This document shows positions 59,930 through 64,000 of a stretch of 64,000 bases of DNA, in pieces. Source of the DNA: Eleusine coracana subsp. coracana (Eukaryota; Streptophyta; Magnoliopsida; Poales; Poaceae); contig CM064433.1 of the NCBI GenBank assembly GCA_032690845.1, forward strand, positions 41,042,658 through 41,106,657. The letters run 5' to 3'. The translations under genes and the position numbers were made by a program. Each line of letters starts with the position of its first letter. The stretch's first letter is position 1. Below the pieces are notes generated by a model. It saw only the letters and a program-made list of their open reading frames with translations. It was not told the DNA's origin and ran no database searches.

Positions 59930-60800
59930 ACATTCAACCATGATTAGCTCTGATGTGAACAAGGGCTCACGATCTTCCGAAAGGTTCCGGTAATCTTTAT
60001 TTGGGTGGAGGCAAAACACAAATCGATCCGGCTTCTAAACAACACGTTCAGAACCCTGCAATCACAGCAGAACGTCTCCTTTGGTTATCAATCATCCAAG
60101 AACGATTTCCCTGCCTATGAATCAAGAACATAAGCAAGAACAAAGAAGAATGCAACACAATTGCAGATGAATGATTAAACTCATGAAGTTGGGGTCTTAC
60201 AAACCGATGAACAACGACACTGTTTATGAACAGAATTGATCTAAGCAAAACCCGAACCCTAATGGAGTAGTGGCGGCTGGTTATGAAGACCCTAGGGTTG
60301 TGCAAGACCCTCTGGATGCGCCCCTAATTGGGCTCAACTGGATACAAAGCCCGAAGGCCAAAAACAGGCGACACAACACCGATATAGATTCTGGACCATC
60401 TCTTGTTTTGATGATTCACAATGACTCCGAATGAATTTTGACATGAGGCTGGCAGGATTTGAAAGTTCTTCTCCATAGCTTTTTGTGCATATGTAGAACG
60501 TCCAAATCCGAATCCGTATGCGTCCTGGGCGTCCGTTTTAGTAAGGACTGGTCCTGGGCCCCAAAACAGACTCGAAGTCGGTTTTGATTGGGCCTCCACC
60601 TTGGCTTCCAAGTCCTAGCTGGTCCTCGACGTTCCTAAGTCCTTCTCCCATCATCTCCTGGTCCTCTCCATAGTTTCTAATTATAATATAATCATTAGGT
60701 AGCAAACCATTCTCAAAAGTAATATATAACAAAGAACATAGGAACGAGCTCACCTCTAAATTAGTCGTCATGCACGAGCTCTAGTCATTGGACCTTGTAA
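59930..60800 (-). mobile_element. Gypsy LTR retrotransposon fragment (pol 3' end and LTR)
   Basis: On the minus strand, LQGPMTRARA followed after a frameshift by TTNLEVSSFL (near 60755-60795) is the typical C terminus of grass Gypsy polyproteins, with IRNYGEDQEMMGEG just after. The sequence then runs into long-terminal-repeat-like DNA (CAACCCTAGGGTCTTCATAA near 60290 and CCACCCAAATAAAGATTACC near 60000). No other LTR, integrase or RT is present, so it is a deletion remnant. Confidence 0.6.
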
Positions 60801-60829
60801 GTCCAGAATCGGAGGAGTGTTGTATGTAT

Positions 60830-63010
60830 CCATAGGAGTGATGTCCTCATCAAGCTCTATCTGTTTCGATAAGAGGTACAATCAGCATTCTAAACCACTC
60901 CAAACTTGGTTGCTGTTTTTGTCCCCTCAAGGTTCAGGGAAAAGGTATTGCTTGTTTTGTTCAAAAAACAAAGGTTGCTTCTCGCAGTTTGCTTCGTTGT
61001 GTTGCAGGCTCGCAGCTTTCACTTTTACCACTCACTGGAAAGAATGCAAAGCTGGCAATGTTGGTGTCATTCTATCAAATCATATTCTTGCATCCTGTCA
61101 GCATCATGTTACTTTGTCTAGCAAACGATGCCGAAATCATGCATGATTATTATCATTTCATATTCATTTTCTGCAACCGGCAAAACAGACTCAATTTGGT
61201 GAATTTTTTGCAATAAGAGGCACCGTCAAGTTATAAACACATATTCATGATTCAATATACATGAAAACTAATCTATATTGTAAGTAGTTTTATCTAGCTA
61301 AACCACCGAACATGGTTCCATAGACTTGGAGAACATTGGAATATTACACACCATAGCTTCTCTTGAATGGAGGCTTCTTGCATCTTGTCATTTAATCCTC
61401 GAGGGTTCTAATGTGCAGCTCTGATAACCATGAAACTTTACATTGTTTTAGTGTTCACCCTCTCTTAATTAGAAAAGTTCAACTTGCAGGACTAATAGTT
61501 CATTTGACAAAATCCTTCAGTATACTGTATTAGTAGTGACCCCTTAGTGGGTAGATTTAGAGGACCTGTATATCGCAAAAAATTAGACAACAATATTTTT
61601 TAAAAAGAATATTTTGGAACTTCAATATTCTAGATAAATGGAACCCAATTCCAAACCACTAGAGAAAGACTGAATCCCATCACGTAATGATTTCCTAGCA
61701 CTTTATTTGCAACAATTTTTCCTACCAGAGGAGCCAAAATATTACTTTCAAACTTCCTGACCTCTCGCGTGCTGTGTAATGCTTCCAAGAGGAATATCTG
61801 AATGTAAGCGTTTCCACTTGATGGAAGCTTCACTGAACTCAGGGTACTTATAGCCAAATAAATGTTTTCTTTATTTTCAGCTCTAAAAACGGAGCTTCAT
61901 TACATGGCAGGAGCTGCGGCCTTTCATTTTGTACTCACCAGTACTCTCTACAAATAAAAGTATGTGCAGTTAAGGACCTAATAAAATTGTGCGACACAGA
62001 TTAACTATGAGACATTCATTCACGAATACAAAAGTTTATTTCTGCATGTGTCTGTAGCTTCCATTAATTGTTTTTTTACAATGGCATTTACTAATGTCTT
62101 GTATGACTACATCCCCTGTACCATTCTTTATTATGGAAGCATGATGGAAATGGTGTCAGAGCATCATTGAATTTCTTGTAGTAACTGATCATGCGGAGAC
62201 ATTAACATCAATTTATCAGAGCATCTAGGTTCTTAAATAAGTTTTGTCTGTTATCTAGTGAACTTCGCAGAATATCTCTAAAACTGCTTAATATCTTTGC
62301 AATGCATGCGGACAGCCTTAGAACTCAAAACTGACGTAATTGGAGCCATATTATAAGAGATATATAATTTTGTACAGTGCTGTCAACAACCATGGTAGAC
62401 ACTAAAGCTGCTGCAACAGAAGGTATTGTCTGTATTGCATTGTCTTTTTTTGACTACATATGAGAAGGTTTGGCACAGTTGTTTGAGCAATATCGTAAGA
62501 ATGTTTGATCTTGTCGTCCTTGATTTGCTTATCCTGTCACTATGGACTTTTAGTTAACAAGACCTCATTCAAGAAGTCGGTGTGCCCCATTCACTCCACC
62601 AGTCCACCTTCCCTTTCGGTCAGACTATCTTAGCCAACATATTTCCCTTCTGTGACGCCAAGGTAGAGCTACCGCATATGTTGCACTGAGGACAATAAGG
62701 TATCCCGCTTGAACTCTGCCCGCAGCTCTGTTGATGCTCGGGTTGCTCGTACTGGTTACTGGAATGCAGCAGGTGGAAGCACTCACACAGATGGCTACTG
62801 GAATGCTAGAGTTGTGCTTTTATTTCTATTTCTTTTGTGTTTCTATCTACACCTCAAATGCAGGATTTTTGATATAATGTTCTGAGAGCAATGGACTTCG
62901 TTAACTCACGGTTACTATATTTATTACCTAATTGTTTTGAGACTGTAGTGCACAAATTCCCAATGTTTCCAAATCCTAGGTCCAAAATAGTGAGATAACA
63001 AGTTAACAAC
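60830..63010. other. Intergenic, AT-rich
   Basis: Frames such as 60817-61146 and 61630-61857 have no recognised domain and no splice support. I see no gene or complete mobile element. Confidence 0.4.
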
Positions 63011-63015
63011 AATGC

Positions 63016-63044
<29 letters not shown>
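63016..63044. repeat. G29 homopolymer
   Basis: An uninterrupted run of 29 G followed by CAGGGGG. It is prone to slippage, so the length may be unreliable. Confidence 0.9.
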
Positions 63045-63047
<3 letters not shown>

Positions 63048-64000
63048 GGGGCTGAAAAAGGCAGTGGCATTGTATTCAAGTACCATGGCTTTATTCAGTG
63101 TGTTTGGGATGCTTTATATATTGCCCCAGCTGTTGTATTTATACAGAGAGTCAAGCACTGCCATACAATGCGCATGAAGTGAAAAAAAGTTTATATAGGT
63201 TGCACATAGTGCACTCTGTCACATGATGTGCCTGGTATTACCTATTGTTTTTTGAGACGACCTGGTATTCCAATGGTACAAGACTAATGGCAATCTCTTG
63301 TGCATTGCATTTATATTTCAATTAGTAAACCTACCCACGCATTTGCGGCTAGTCTTTATGTCTTGTTATAAAGTTAATAAAAAATATCTCTAATTTACAC
63401 TTACATCTTATATCAATCAAATTATTAAATCATACTAAAGGTAAATATTTTATATCTTAATAATATATAATATTATATTTTTATTTAAACTTATATACAT
63501 GTATTTTGAATAAGTTTTTATAGGGATAATAGGGTGTACCTCTGTTAAAAAATTTGGCACTAAGGTTTAGTTCTTTCATTTCCTCACAACCAATATATTG
63601 TATTTATCATTGAAAGATGTTATAAGCTCTCGTGTCATTTGCATTAAAGAAAAAACTTATATCAAACTCTTTCAACTGAAATATTCAACATGAATCCTAA
63701 TAGTTCTGTAGCACACATGCCTAAATCAACTTTCGTATGAGCATTTGGCATACACTAACTGCAATGTACACGCTTACTTTTGATGCTCATGTATTCTATT
63801 GAACTTTTGGTTACCATCTCTAATATGAACGAAGTGTCATCACGTCCTAGTGATGTTATCTTATTCCTTCTTATTCTGACACCAATGAAAGATTATAAGT
63901 TTGGACATTTCTATTGTAGTATTTGGCCAAGGATTCATTCCATCACTTCCTTAAAACCAATGTATGGTGTCTCTCTCTCAAGAGCGTCTGACTCTCCTAA
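63045..64000. other. AT-rich intergenic end of window
   Basis: No gene seen. A small GC-rich hairpin-like motif followed by CTAG (63333-63352) within AT-rich DNA could be a decayed Helitron end. Confidence 0.35.

Noticed and set aside
1..64000. tRNA, rRNA or CRISPR-like arrays
   Set aside because: I looked for GGTTCGAATCC-like tRNA arms and regular spacer arrays by eye and found none that held up; the AATTACT array has no constant repeat or spacer length.

Overview
The window is nuclear DNA from a grass (Poaceae), probably a panicoid. The evidence is intron-containing plant genes with GC-rich first exons, Stowaway-like and hAT-like small transposons of grass type, and a dense set of nested retrotransposons. 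There are no prokaryotic operons, no recognisable rRNA or tRNA genes and no CRISPR array. Exon structures were worked out by hand from reading frame, GT/AG junctions and remembered family sequence; nothing was aligned by computer.

Region 1 (1-27 kb) is gene-bearing. It holds three well-supported genes: an eight-exon glycine-rich domain protein of the GRDP family on the minus strand (8223-13309), a three-exon two-helix Stress Enhanced Protein of the chloroplast light-harvesting superfamily on the minus strand (19412-20410), and an ELF4-like circadian-clock protein on the plus strand (CDS 26571-26924). Around them lie small non-autonomous DNA transposons with recognisable ends at 6470-7246, 15600-16315, 16981-18164, 18615-18925 and about 21131-21478. 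Tandem repeats occupy introns of the first two genes.

Region 2 (29-53 kb) is a disrupted disease-resistance locus. A block of about 5 kb at 29138-34189 recurs at 42904-51071. The block ends inside the LRR region of a CC-NBS-LRR-type gene, of which a 5'-truncated piece remains at 34097-35056. The second copy was later hit by a 5'-truncated LINE (43758-46276) and by a 1.3-kb LTR element (46646-47963); the first copy keeps matching uninterrupted sequence at both sites. Between the copies are a Copia 5' fragment fused to the NLR piece, a 2.5-kb CACTA element carrying exon-like captured sequence (36538-39077), and copies of an unrecognised coding-like repeat (near 39.1, 40.1 and 52.4 kb).

Region 3 (53-64 kb) is mostly a 6.6-kb decayed LINE (53229-59837), followed by a Gypsy fragment and AT-rich intergenic DNA.

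The three intact genes do not form a pathway; they are independent neighbours. The strongest leads are the CACTA element with captured exons and a paralogous empty site, the duplication with datable insertions, the Cys-Gly minisatellite tail of the GRDP protein, and the recurring unknown exon family.
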